Source: Ignavibacteria bacterium
GTDB lineage: Bacteria; Bacteroidota; Ignavibacteria; Tepidaquicellales; OLB5
DNA: 23,382 nt
NCBI GenBank assembly: GCA_030835005.1
Contig: JAUQWT010000046.1
Coordinates: 1 to 23,382, forward strand
Reading direction: 5' to 3'
Of this stretch, positions 14,320 through 21,755 are shown in pieces. The notes under the pieces were generated by a model that did no database searches, was not told the origin of the DNA, and was given only the letters and a program-made list of their open reading frames with translations. Made by a program: the position numbers and the translations under genes. Each line of letters opens with the position of its first letter. Positions within the stretch are counted from its first letter, which is position 1.

Positions 14320-16374
14320 TTACTTCACCATTACCATCTTCTTGATACCCGTAAACTCTCGCGTTTCAAGCCTGTAAAAATATATTCCGCTGGCTCTGTT
14401 TGAGGCATCAAATTCATATGTATAACTTCCCGGACTCAAATTCCCGTTAACTAAAGTTTCAACTTCTTTTCCTGTTATGTCAAAAACAGTTAATTTTACA
14501 TTACCGCTTTTAATTATATCAAAGTTAATATTAGTCATGGGATTGAACGGATTTGGATAGTTTTGATATAACCTGAAACTTTCAGGGACGTTTGAATTAT
14601 TGCTGATGAGGCCTATTAGTCCAACATTAACTGTAAAAGTCCTTACATGAACAGGGGTACCGTTTGGTCCATTGCCGGTAACTGTAACATTGTAAAAGCC
14701 GGTTGGCACTCCACCTGTCGCCATGATCCTTAATCTTAATGAATCAGGGAATGTAACTAAGGAATTCTGGACTGTGCTGCTGGTGCTGTTCAAGAAAGTA
14801 AACTGTAAGGTACCCGTGCCGGGTACAGGACTAACAGTTGCTGAAAATAATGCAGTATCGGTATAGAGTTTGACTGCCGGAATGCTTACGAATACAAACT
14901 GGCTGTCATTTATGCCATTCATCTGAACTGAATCTGTACTAACCTTCATTGCGAAATCAGGGAAATAACCGGAGTAGCTTCCCCATGTTGCATTCCTCCC
15001 ATCAAACCATGCAGACATTGAAGTCTTGCCGTTTGAAACGATACCATCATAGTCGCCCCTGTAATTAGTAACACATCCGGCACACGGGCCTACGTTTGGA
15101 TAAGGGAAGGATTGGTTTGAGACTTTTGTGCTTGGTGTAAAAGTAGTACCGCCTGTTGTTGAGTAAGCTGCATAAACATTGGTTTGAAAAGTTGCAGGGT
15201 TTTCCTGTGTACTGTACCATTTAACATATAGCTTGCCGTCTTTTTTATCGCACCAAACTGCAGGGAACCACTCATCACTTGTAGTGCCTGGATTATCATT
15301 AACCGTGATCGTGCTTGACCATGAAACACCAAGATCAGTTGAGTATTTCATATAGATCTCAGAATTCAAACCGCTTACTCCTCCCGGGTTATTTGCCCAC
15401 ACGCAATAAAGTCTTCCGCGGTAAGGTCCGTAACTGTTATCAGCAGCAATCATCGGGTAAGCTCTGGTTCTTGCTCCGTTAATTGAGCCTCTTCCTGAAC
15501 CGCCGTGAATGCCGGATACTCCAATGCCCGGAATTGAAGAAATGTTATTGTTCCATGTTGCTCCTCCGTCATCAGACCTGTGGAAATAATATGTCTGATT
15601 TGTGATTGAGCCGCTATAATCATACGTAACACCATAGACGGCGCCGCCCTGTGTTCCGCCATTGGGCCCGACACAAATCATAAAACCAGGGAGTCTGTGT
15701 GGTGAAAGTGTTGTCATACTTTGGAAACTTGCACCATTATCGGTGCTTCTATAGAACGATGCGCCTCCCGCAGCTGAAATTGTTTCTCCACAATAAACAT
15801 AGTTTGCATATGGGCCGCCTGTCTGATCACATGCTATGTTTTCTCTATCGAACCCATGGCAACCGGCAACTGCCGGACCCCATGTTAAACCATTATCAGT
15901 AGATTTGACAATCCAGGTTCCGGTCTGTGAACCATTCATGTTTATATAAAACAAATTTCCTAAACTGTCATATGCCATCCATGGATCACCGAGAGTACCC
16001 GGCAACGAGGGATTATTAACTAGCCAGGGGTCGTGTCCGGTCTCAGTATGGTGCGTTGCAGGGACAAATCCAACTCCATTCCAGCCTGTTGCAAACCAAG
16101 TATGGTTCACAGGGTGTACAGCAATGCTTGACTCTGCATTATCTATACCCATATCAAAATTATCAAATCCATCCGGGGTTGTTACAACCACCATAGGTTG
16201 CGGCAAGGGAGTGTACGAATATTCATAAGCCGAATTGCGAATCTTCCATCTATCCGATACATCGTCATCGATCTGGCTCGCGTCCTGGGCCTGGAAGATC
16301 AAACCCCCAACACCCAAAAATGCAAACAACATAAGTTTATCTAAAACTCTCTTGAAATTGTATTGCTTTTTCAT
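14320..16374 (-). CDS. Secreted sialidase-fold (Asp-box) propeller protein with T9SS sorting domain, paralogue 2
   Basis: A 684-residue exported protein, the tandem paralogue of the 682-residue protein. The shared opening '(Y/F)NFK--L-KLML----G---FQAQD' and the shared 'VVTTPDGFDNFDMGID' region make the relation plain. Asp-box repeats include 'KSTDNGLTW', 'RSTDNGASF', 'RSDDGGATW', 'YSTDLGVSW' and 'YSTTGGTTF'; the first blade's box is degenerate ('HTETGHDPW'). The Cys431-x2-Cys434 pair is followed by 'NYRGDYDGI' and 'WFDGRN', as in paralogue 1. An Ig-like domain and a T9SS sorting domain (598-684, ending 'KKMVMVK') follow. It has extra cysteines at 172, 182 and 195 that paralogue 1 lacks. The ligand or substrate is unknown; a binding role at the cell surface is as likely as an enzymatic one. 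Confidence 0.85.
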   Translation of the reverse strand: MKKQYNFKRVLDKLMLFAFLGVGGLIFQAQDASQIDDDVSDRWKIRNSAYEYSYTPLPQPMVVVTTPDGFDNFDMGIDNAESSIAVHPVNHTWFATGWNGVGFVPATHHTETGHDPWLVNNPSLPGTLGDPWMAYDSLGNLFYINMNGSQTGTWIVKSTDNGLTWGPAVAGCHGFDRENIACDQTGGPYANYVYCGETISAAGGASFYRSTDNGASFQSMTTLSPHRLPGFMICVGPNGGTQGGAVYGVTYDYSGSITNQTYYFHRSDDGGATWNNNISSIPGIGVSGIHGGSGRGSINGARTRAYPMIAADNSYGPYRGRLYCVWANNPGGVSGLNSEIYMKYSTDLGVSWSSTITVNDNPGTTSDEWFPAVWCDKKDGKLYVKWYSTQENPATFQTNVYAAYSTTGGTTFTPSTKVSNQSFPYPNVGPCAGCVTNYRGDYDGIVSNGKTSMSAWFDGRNATWGSYSGYFPDFAMKVSTDSVQMNGINDSQFVFVSIPAVKLYTDTALFSATVSPVPGTGTLQFTFLNSTSSTVQNSLVTFPDSLRLRIMATGGVPTGFYNVTVTGNGPNGTPVHVRTFTVNVGLIGLISNNSNVPESFRLYQNYPNPFNPMTNINFDIIKSGNVKLTVFDITGKEVETLVNGNLSPGSYTYEFDASNRASGIYFYRLETREFTGIKKMVMVK

Positions 16375-16387
16375 TTGTAATTAATGT

Positions 16388-16480
16388 AATTAGTTAATAA
16401 AATTGCTGGAAATATAGAGTTTCTTTGGCGAAAATTCAATAACATTCAGTAACATAAAATTAGTGTTGAGAGTTACTAAG
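16388..16480. promoter_or_regulatory. Upstream region of paralogue 2, shared with the divergent Ycf48-like gene
   Basis: This is the duplicated partner of 13827-13919. On the minus strand TATATTTC (16417-16410) is one base from TAnnTTTG, 36 nt before the start of paralogue 2. The right end of the block runs past the GTG (16463) called as the start of the divergent gene. Confidence 0.55.
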
Positions 16481-17746
16481 TTAGTCGTTCTGTTTTGCTT
16501 CATAGTACCCTTATCCTGTCTCTATTCATCAGGAAATTGGCTTAGCCAGCAGAGTAACGTTAATTCAAGATTAAGTAAGTGTGTATTTATTGATAGCTTG
16601 AAAGGTTGGGCCGTAGGCGATTCCGGTGTAGTATTGCATACATCGAATGGCGGAAGTAATTGGATAAAGCAGATTTCAGGAACAGAAAATTATATCTTTG
16701 ATTTGTGTTTCATTAATTCAATGACGGGTTGGTGCGTGGCAAGTGATGTTAATGCTTATCCCAATGCAGTGATATTAAAAACTACAAATTCAGGTGAAAA
16801 CTGGCTTCCGATCTACTATGCGGACACAAACTTCCTTCTTTTGACAATCTATTTCAAGGATTCCATGAACGGTTGGATTGCAGGTTTAGCTGGAGTCATG
16901 TTGAATACCACGAATGGAGGATTCAACTGGGAGCTTGTCCCACCGGATACTTCAGGTTTTGGGGTACATCCGATTTGGGACATTTCTTTTGAGAATACTG
17001 ATTTCGGCTACGCTTGCGGAGGCATTCAAGATTTCGCCGGTGTTGTGTGGAAATCTGATCAAACTGGCCTGATTTGGAGCAGTTTTGGAGCATCTCCTGA
17101 ACCTGTTTATAAAGTTATTTTTGATGATAGTTTGCATGGTTTTGGTGTTGGGGGCGACCCCGAATATGGTCTCATTGCAGTAAGAACCACTAATGGTGGA
17201 ACTTCATGGATGACAGAATATTGTAATTTGCTTGGAATAGGAAAATCCTTTTCAAGACGAGTCTATAATGAGATTTGGGTACCACTTAGTTTCTCAAATT
17301 CATGGGCGGTTACAACAAACAATGGTAACAATTGGTCAGAGATACCCACAGATAATAATGCAGTATTAAACGATGTGATCTTTGTTGATTCAATACACGG
17401 ATGGGCTGTTGGCGATAATGGAGTAATTCAGAAGTATAACAGGGAAATTATCGGTATTCAGGGTAATCAAAACTACATGATCTCCGGATATGAGCTAAGT
17501 CAAAATTACCCTAATCCTTTTAACCAATCAACGATAATAGAATTTTTTCTCCCAAAATTTTCCAGAGTCACAATAACCGTTTATGATGTGGCAGGAAGGG
17601 AGCTGAAAACAATAGCGGATGAATTCATGCCGGCAGGTAGTAACAGGATTTTATTCAACCCTGAAGGATTTGCTTCGGGGATCTATTTTTACAAACTAAG
17701 CAGCAGGGATTTTTCCGAGACGAAGAAGCTGGTTATTGTAAAATGA
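16463..17746 (+). CDS. Secreted Ycf48-like propeller protein with T9SS sorting domain
   Basis: A 427-residue exported protein. A Sec signal peptide covers about residues 1-22. The body is a run of Ycf48/HCF136-type blades: 'GWAVGDSGVVLHTSNGGSNW', 'GWCVASD...LKTTNSGENW', 'GWIAGLAGVMLNTTNGGFNW', 'GYACGG...VVWKSDQTGLIW', 'GFGVGG...AVRTTNGGTSW', 'WAVTTNNGNNW', 'GWAVGDNGVIQKY'. About seven blades agree with the seven-bladed Ycf48 fold. The T9SS sorting domain (about 343-427) has NPFNQST where its neighbours have NPFNP. Despite the family name, photosystem assembly is not implied: the protein is secreted and nothing photosynthetic is nearby. The start is GTG with no ribosome-binding site; TTG at 16466 is equally possible, and the first codons lie in DNA duplicated upstream of another gene. 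Confidence 0.8.
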   Translation: MLRVTKLVVLFCFIVPLSCLYSSGNWLSQQSNVNSRLSKCVFIDSLKGWAVGDSGVVLHTSNGGSNWIKQISGTENYIFDLCFINSMTGWCVASDVNAYPNAVILKTTNSGENWLPIYYADTNFLLLTIYFKDSMNGWIAGLAGVMLNTTNGGFNWELVPPDTSGFGVHPIWDISFENTDFGYACGGIQDFAGVVWKSDQTGLIWSSFGASPEPVYKVIFDDSLHGFGVGGDPEYGLIAVRTTNGGTSWMTEYCNLLGIGKSFSRRVYNEIWVPLSFSNSWAVTTNNGNNWSEIPTDNNAVLNDVIFVDSIHGWAVGDNGVIQKYNREIIGIQGNQNYMISGYELSQNYPNPFNQSTIIEFFLPKFSRVTITVYDVAGRELKTIADEFMPAGSNRILFNPEGFASGIYFYKLSSRDFSETKKLVIVK

Positions 17747-17801
17747 TAACGGCGCTAACCCCTTAACGGATCTATATTCAATCAGGCAGCATTGTAAAAT
17801 G

Positions 17802-17829
17802 AGAACAAGGGGCATTTACCCCTTGTTCT
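17802..17829. terminator. Bidirectional terminator hairpin
   Basis: AGAACAAGGGG (17802-17812), loop CATTTA, CCCCTTGTTCT (17819-17829): a perfect 11-bp stem between two convergent cargo genes. T-runs on either side are short and broken, so it may be less efficient than the others. Confidence 0.75.
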
Positions 17830-17884
17830 ATAAAGAATTTTGTTAATCAAATACCTTTTTTTGATTTAAGCAGAGCCTAACATA

Positions 17885-18730
17885 CTATTTAACAAGAAGC
17901 ATCTTTTTGGTTTCTATTCTTGAGCCGTCGGCAAAGAGTGAATAAAAATACACTCCGCTTGAAAGGTTTGAGGCATTAAAATCAACTTGGTAAGAACCTG
18001 TCTTAAAATGCCCGTTAACAGCTACCGAAACTTCCGTACCCGTGATGTCAAATATTTTTATCCTCACCATGGATGGTTTTGCTACTGAGAACTTGATCTG
18101 AGTAACAGGATTAAAAGGATTCGGATAATTCTGTGACAATGTAAACTCATCGGCAACTGAACTTATATTTATTATCCCAATAGGATTATAAACTCTTACT
18201 ACTTTATTTGCGCTCCAGTTCCATTTATCATTTTCGCTCAATGTATCATTGTTTGTACTGTTTCCTGTACCATATAAAGTGTCAATGTAAACGAAATTTG
18301 GTGCTTTGTATTCAAAGAACCACGAAACTGTATCGTTTACAAAATCTTTCGGGTGCGCATGAGTAATTTCAAAAATTCCAGTTCCCGAAGGGTATTCAAT
18401 TGTCTTTACATTAGTATCACCGGGGAAAGGATTCACTATGCCTGTATCAGCAGCAACATTGAACCCGCCAACAATTGCAGGTCCGTGCGATATAGAAACT
18501 TTGAATGTTGCCGTCTGCCCGGCAGCCACGCTGTCAGGGCCGGTAATATTCACTTGAACAGTATCATTGGCTGAGCTGCCATGACAAATACAGCCTAAAG
18601 GAGACGGATCAAGATACTTTTTCGTAGTTCCAACATATCCGGTCGGGAACATGTCAAATGAAAGCAGAAACAAGCCTGCGATGAAAGAAGCAAAGACAAA
18701 CAGTATTTTTTTATTGTTATAGAGTCTCAT
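17885..18730 (-). CDS. Secreted protein with C-x-C-H motif and T9SS sorting domain (choice-of-anchor V-like)
   Basis: A protein of 281 residues when started at the ATG 18730-18728; a TTG at 18769 would add 13 residues but gives a worse signal peptide. The chosen start yields 'MRLYNNKKILFVFASFIAGLFLLSF', a good Sec signal. A short motif L-G-C47-I-C49-H50-G follows the signal region. Then comes a beta-rich domain (about 55-175, 'VQVNITGPDSVAAGQTATFKV ... FEITHAHPKDFVNDTVSWFFEY') that resembles the choice-of-anchor V / reeler-like domain of Bacteroidetes secreted proteins. Those usually carry C-x-x-C-H, so the spacing here is one residue short. The T9SS sorting domain fills the last 88 residues and is close to that of the 727-residue neighbour. 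Function is unknown. Confidence 0.78.
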   Translation of the reverse strand: MRLYNNKKILFVFASFIAGLFLLSFDMFPTGYVGTTKKYLDPSPLGCICHGSSANDTVQVNITGPDSVAAGQTATFKVSISHGPAIVGGFNVAADTGIVNPFPGDTNVKTIEYPSGTGIFEITHAHPKDFVNDTVSWFFEYKAPNFVYIDTLYGTGNSTNNDTLSENDKWNWSANKVVRVYNPIGIINISSVADEFTLSQNYPNPFNPVTQIKFSVAKPSMVRIKIFDITGTEVSVAVNGHFKTGSYQVDFNASNLSSGVYFYSLFADGSRIETKKMLLVK

Positions 18731-18785
18731 AAAATTGTTTTTTGGTTGAAAATTATGAAAAAATAGCAAATTTTGCTAAAAAATA

Positions 18786-18813
18786 AACCCCGAAAGTTAG
18801 TGCCCTCGGGGTT
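18786..18813 (-). terminator. Intrinsic terminator downstream of the double-propeller gene
   Basis: AACCCCGA (18786-18793) and TCGGGGTT (18806-18813) form an 8-bp stem with a 12-nt loop, 22 nt after the stop at 18836. On the minus strand it is followed by a T-rich tract (complement of 18774-18785). Confidence 0.78.
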
Positions 18814-18835
18814 CTTAGATTCTATAGATTACTGT

Positions 18836-21019
18836 TTACTTAACAAGTATCATCTTCTTCGTGTCAATTTTTGAGCCGTCAACAACTAAAGAATAGAAAT
18901 AAATGCCGGTTGCCAGATTTGAGGCATTAAAGTCTGCTGAATATTTACCGGCCTGATGGTTACCGCTTGCCAAAACTGCAACTTCGTTGCCGATTACATC
19001 GAAAACTCTAATTGAAACATCAGACGATTTGGCTACATCAAATTTTATTTGTGTTGAAGGGTTAAAAGGATTCGGATAGTTTTGCGAAAGAGCAAAACTG
19101 TTTGGTATTTCGCCTGATACCGGTTGCACACCGGTAACCGGAGTTACAGTATAAGAAATATCCAGTTTATATATCCCTCTGTTTGTTTGTGTGAACAAAA
19201 GTGTTGCCTTATCCAGGTACAAAGCACCTGCGCCTGATCCGCCGCCAATTGTCTCTGCAACAAAATTAACCCCTGAGTTTGTAGAAAACCAGGTACTTGT
19301 GCTGTAAGTACCGTATGCTACAGCTGTTGGATCGTCTTTTGCAACATCAGTTGCCCACAAACTGCTTGTCCCGCCATTACCGGTTATTGAGAAATTACTT
19401 CCCATATTAGTGCTCTTCCAGAAACTGCCTGAGCTCCACGTTGTATGATACATCAGGTTAAGGTCTAAACTCGAATTTGCAATCATCGGAATTTCTGAAC
19501 CGGTAACAGTATTTATAAGTGTCCAGTTCATTCCTCCATTTGTTGACTTCCAGAGTTTCCCGCTTCCCATTCCAGTAGTCCCGTCTCCAACAATTATTAC
19601 ATTTGAATTCTCGTATTGAACAATAACATCGCAGGGACTTCTGAAAACTCCACCCGGCTCACCACCGCTCAGATTAGTCCAATTTGCCCCCCAATTTGTT
19701 GAAATTCTCATTGCAGCATTATCTGGAGCTATATACACGGTGTTTGGGTTGTTTGGATCAACTTCCAGCGGCATCCCATAGCTCGTCAGGTTAATCGGGC
19801 CAAGTACGCTGCTCCATGAATTTCCGTAATCTGTGCTGATTATTACATACCCGCCGCTGGTACCTTTTGAAGCAATCCAGAGATTCGTGTCATTTACATT
19901 AACGTAAAAAGAGTGACAGCTTGCTGTCCATGGTGAAGGTGGAGCATTTCCAACGCTTGTCCATGTTTCACCTTTATCGAGACTTCTGTAAACTGAATTA
20001 CCGATCATACAGAACATACCGTCTTTGTTTTTCGGGTGATAGCAAAAACCGTTTCCAATTCCGCTTCCTGTTGTTCCTGTATGCTTTAATACCCAGTTAG
20101 TATTGACAGTAACGCCACCCTGGAACTGCCAGGTAGTCCCGCCGTCATTTGTTCTTATGATCGCTTTGTTATTATTTGCAACTGCCCAGCCTTTGTTTGC
20201 ATCATAGAAGAATATGTCACTTAGATAACCCATCATTGGATTCTGTTGGTAAACTCTTGTAGCGCCGCCATCGGTGGTTTTATTAACAAAACCGCCTCCG
20301 CCGCAAGTATAGAATGTTGTAGAGTTTATCATAGAGACACTTCTTACATCAGTTTTTGTAACTATTTTATAATCAATTGTTGACCAAACTGAGCCGTTAT
20401 ACTTCAATATTTTTGCTTCATACCCGGATGCGATAATGGTTGTGCCGCTCACATCAATTGCAGTCAGTTTGATAGTTGAACCGGTTGTATGACTTAACCA
20501 ATTTGCGCCGCCATTAACAGTATAGATCACTTTTCCGTTATCACCACAAGCGTAGCCGTTTGAGGAACTCGTAAATCTTACTCCATTCAGGTTATCACCG
20601 GATGGTGCAGTCTGAGGAGTCCAATTCAAACCTCCGTTAACAGTCTTAACAATTCTTCCGCCGTTGCCAACTGCCCAACCTGTATTATCGTCGATAAACC
20701 AAACAGAATTAAGATCTGCCCCGCCCAGATTATAAGACGAGAAACTATTTCCACCATTTACGCTTACTTTAACAACTCCACCATCTCCAACCAGAACAAC
20801 TCTTGAATTTATTGCATAAACACCATTGTAATTGTCGCTTCCTACCGGGTATGAGCCAAAATTCGCTCCTCCGTCATAAGAAACAAAATAATTACCGCCA
20901 TCGCCCGCAGCATGAACAACTGTACCGTTTGCTGTATGCACTGAGTTAAAACCGGTTTGTGAATAAGAGCATATCGAGATTATAGCAAGCCCGAGGAAAA
21001 CTGTTAATAGTTTCTTCAT
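18836..21019 (-). CDS. Large secreted Ycf48/Asp-box propeller protein with T9SS sorting domain
   Basis: A 727-residue exported protein with a signal peptide ending near 'ICSYS-QTG' (about residue 20). Residues 25-300 carry Ycf48-type blades ('GDGGVVKVSVNGGNSF', 'GWAVGNGGRIVKTVNGGLNW', 'GYACGDNGKVIYTVNGGANW', 'GGGGFVNKTTDGG', 'GWAVANNNKAIIRTNDGGTTW'). Residues about 320-630 carry a second set of Asp-box blades of a different style ('SVYRSLDKGETW', 'VIISTDYGNSW', 'RISTNWGANW', 'LWKSTNGGMNW', 'FWKSTNMGSNF', 'WFSTNSGVNF'). Two propellers in tandem are the simplest reading. The T9SS sorting domain is at 640-727. Ligand and function are unknown; such repeats often act in binding or as scaffolds. 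The start ATG at 21019 fits the signal peptide. Confidence 0.85.
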   Translation of the reverse strand: MKKLLTVFLGLAIISICSYSQTGFNSVHTANGTVVHAAGDGGNYFVSYDGGANFGSYPVGSDNYNGVYAINSRVVLVGDGGVVKVSVNGGNSFSSYNLGGADLNSVWFIDDNTGWAVGNGGRIVKTVNGGLNWTPQTAPSGDNLNGVRFTSSSNGYACGDNGKVIYTVNGGANWLSHTTGSTIKLTAIDVSGTTIIASGYEAKILKYNGSVWSTIDYKIVTKTDVRSVSMINSTTFYTCGGGGFVNKTTDGGATRVYQQNPMMGYLSDIFFYDANKGWAVANNNKAIIRTNDGGTTWQFQGGVTVNTNWVLKHTGTTGSGIGNGFCYHPKNKDGMFCMIGNSVYRSLDKGETWTSVGNAPPSPWTASCHSFYVNVNDTNLWIASKGTSGGYVIISTDYGNSWSSVLGPINLTSYGMPLEVDPNNPNTVYIAPDNAAMRISTNWGANWTNLSGGEPGGVFRSPCDVIVQYENSNVIIVGDGTTGMGSGKLWKSTNGGMNWTLINTVTGSEIPMIANSSLDLNLMYHTTWSSGSFWKSTNMGSNFSITGNGGTSSLWATDVAKDDPTAVAYGTYSTSTWFSTNSGVNFVAETIGGGSGAGALYLDKATLLFTQTNRGIYKLDISYTVTPVTGVQPVSGEIPNSFALSQNYPNPFNPSTQIKFDVAKSSDVSIRVFDVIGNEVAVLASGNHQAGKYSADFNASNLATGIYFYSLVVDGSKIDTKKMILVK

Positions 21020-21162
21020 TTTTCGCTGTTAATGTTAAAATGATTATAAAATAATAGTATGTTCATGTAAAATATGAAAAGATTTCAATTTTTACAATAG
21101 GCTAAAAATCATACTACTAACTGATACAGGTTACTATATTTTATGATATTTATCCTGAATAT

Positions 21163-21193
21163 TTTCTTTAATCAACTTTTTTGATTAACTTTG
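21163..21193 (+). promoter_or_regulatory. Candidate promoter of the yqhA-mmcQ operon
   Basis: TAACTTTG (21186-21193) matches TAnnTTTG exactly, with TTTC (21163-21166) 19 nt upstream as a weak -33 box. Transcription would start near 21199, with a leader of about 28 nt. Confidence 0.5.
21168..21188. promoter_or_regulatory. Inverted repeat overlapping the promoter of the YqhA-like gene
   Basis: TTAATCAA (21168-21175), spacer CTTTT, TTGATTAA (21181-21188): a perfect 8-bp inverted repeat whose right arm covers the first bases of the -7 box at 21186. A regulator bound here would block transcription. It is AT-rich and could be chance. Confidence 0.4.
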
Positions 21194-21226
21194 CACTAAT
21201 TAGCAGTTTATTAAGGAGTTAATAAT

Positions 21227-21745
21227 TTGATACAGTTAATCGAAAAAATGCTTTGGCGCAGCCGCTTCATGGTCATTTTTGCTGTTATTGCATCAATTTT
21301 TTCAGCATTCATTATGATTATTATGGGCAGCATTGAAGTTGTTAGTGTCTGCATAGAGATGTTTCATGCTTTTTCAACTGTTGAAGCTTATGAGGAATTC
21401 ACAAAAATGGCTGTATCTCACCTTGTTAGTGCGATTGATGATTATTTAATCGGCACAGTCTTCCTGATTTTCGGTATCGGTCTATATGAGTTATTTATAA
21501 GCAAGATCGATATTGCCGAAAATGACGAGACTTCTTCGAAAGTTTTGGTTATTCACGATCTTGATGCCTTGAAAGAGAAAATAGCGAAAGTTGTTATCAT
21601 GGTGTTAATAGTTACATTTTTCAAGTATGCTATTAACATCAAGTATGATGAAATGGTGAACCTTCTGTATTTGAGCATTGGTATTCTGTTGATTGCAGTT
21701 TCTATCTATCTAACCCACAAATCACCAACAGGAAAGGGTCATTAG
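21227..21745 (+). CDS. YqhA/UPF0114-family integral membrane protein
   Basis: A 172-residue inner-membrane protein with four hydrophobic segments at about 14-36, 73-93, 118-138 and 144-163. The core 'SAIDDYLIGTVFLIFGIGLYELFISKID' is a clear hallmark of the UPF0114 (YqhA) family, as is the opening 'EKMLWRSRFMVIFAVIAS'. The function of the family is not established. The start is TTG at 21227: AAGGAG (21213-21218) sits 8 nt upstream at ideal spacing, whereas the next ATG (21248-21250) would lose the conserved start and has no such site. The MmcQ/YjbR-like gene follows after 10 nt, so the two probably share an mRNA. Confidence 0.9.
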   Translation: MIQLIEKMLWRSRFMVIFAVIASIFSAFIMIIMGSIEVVSVCIEMFHAFSTVEAYEEFTKMAVSHLVSAIDDYLIGTVFLIFGIGLYELFISKIDIAENDETSSKVLVIHDLDALKEKIAKVVIMVLIVTFFKYAINIKYDEMVNLLYLSIGILLIAVSIYLTHKSPTGKGH

Positions 21746-21755
21746 GAAAGTCTGA

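Noticed and set aside
11765..16374. Calling the paralogue pair sialidases
   Set aside because: Asp boxes show the fold only. No FRIP motif or clear Arg triad is visible, so enzymatic sialidase activity is not supported.
16463..21019. Photosystem II assembly factors suggested by Ycf48-type repeats
   Set aside because: The proteins are secreted T9SS cargo and no photosynthetic gene is nearby; the repeat type is widespread in non-photosynthetic bacteria.
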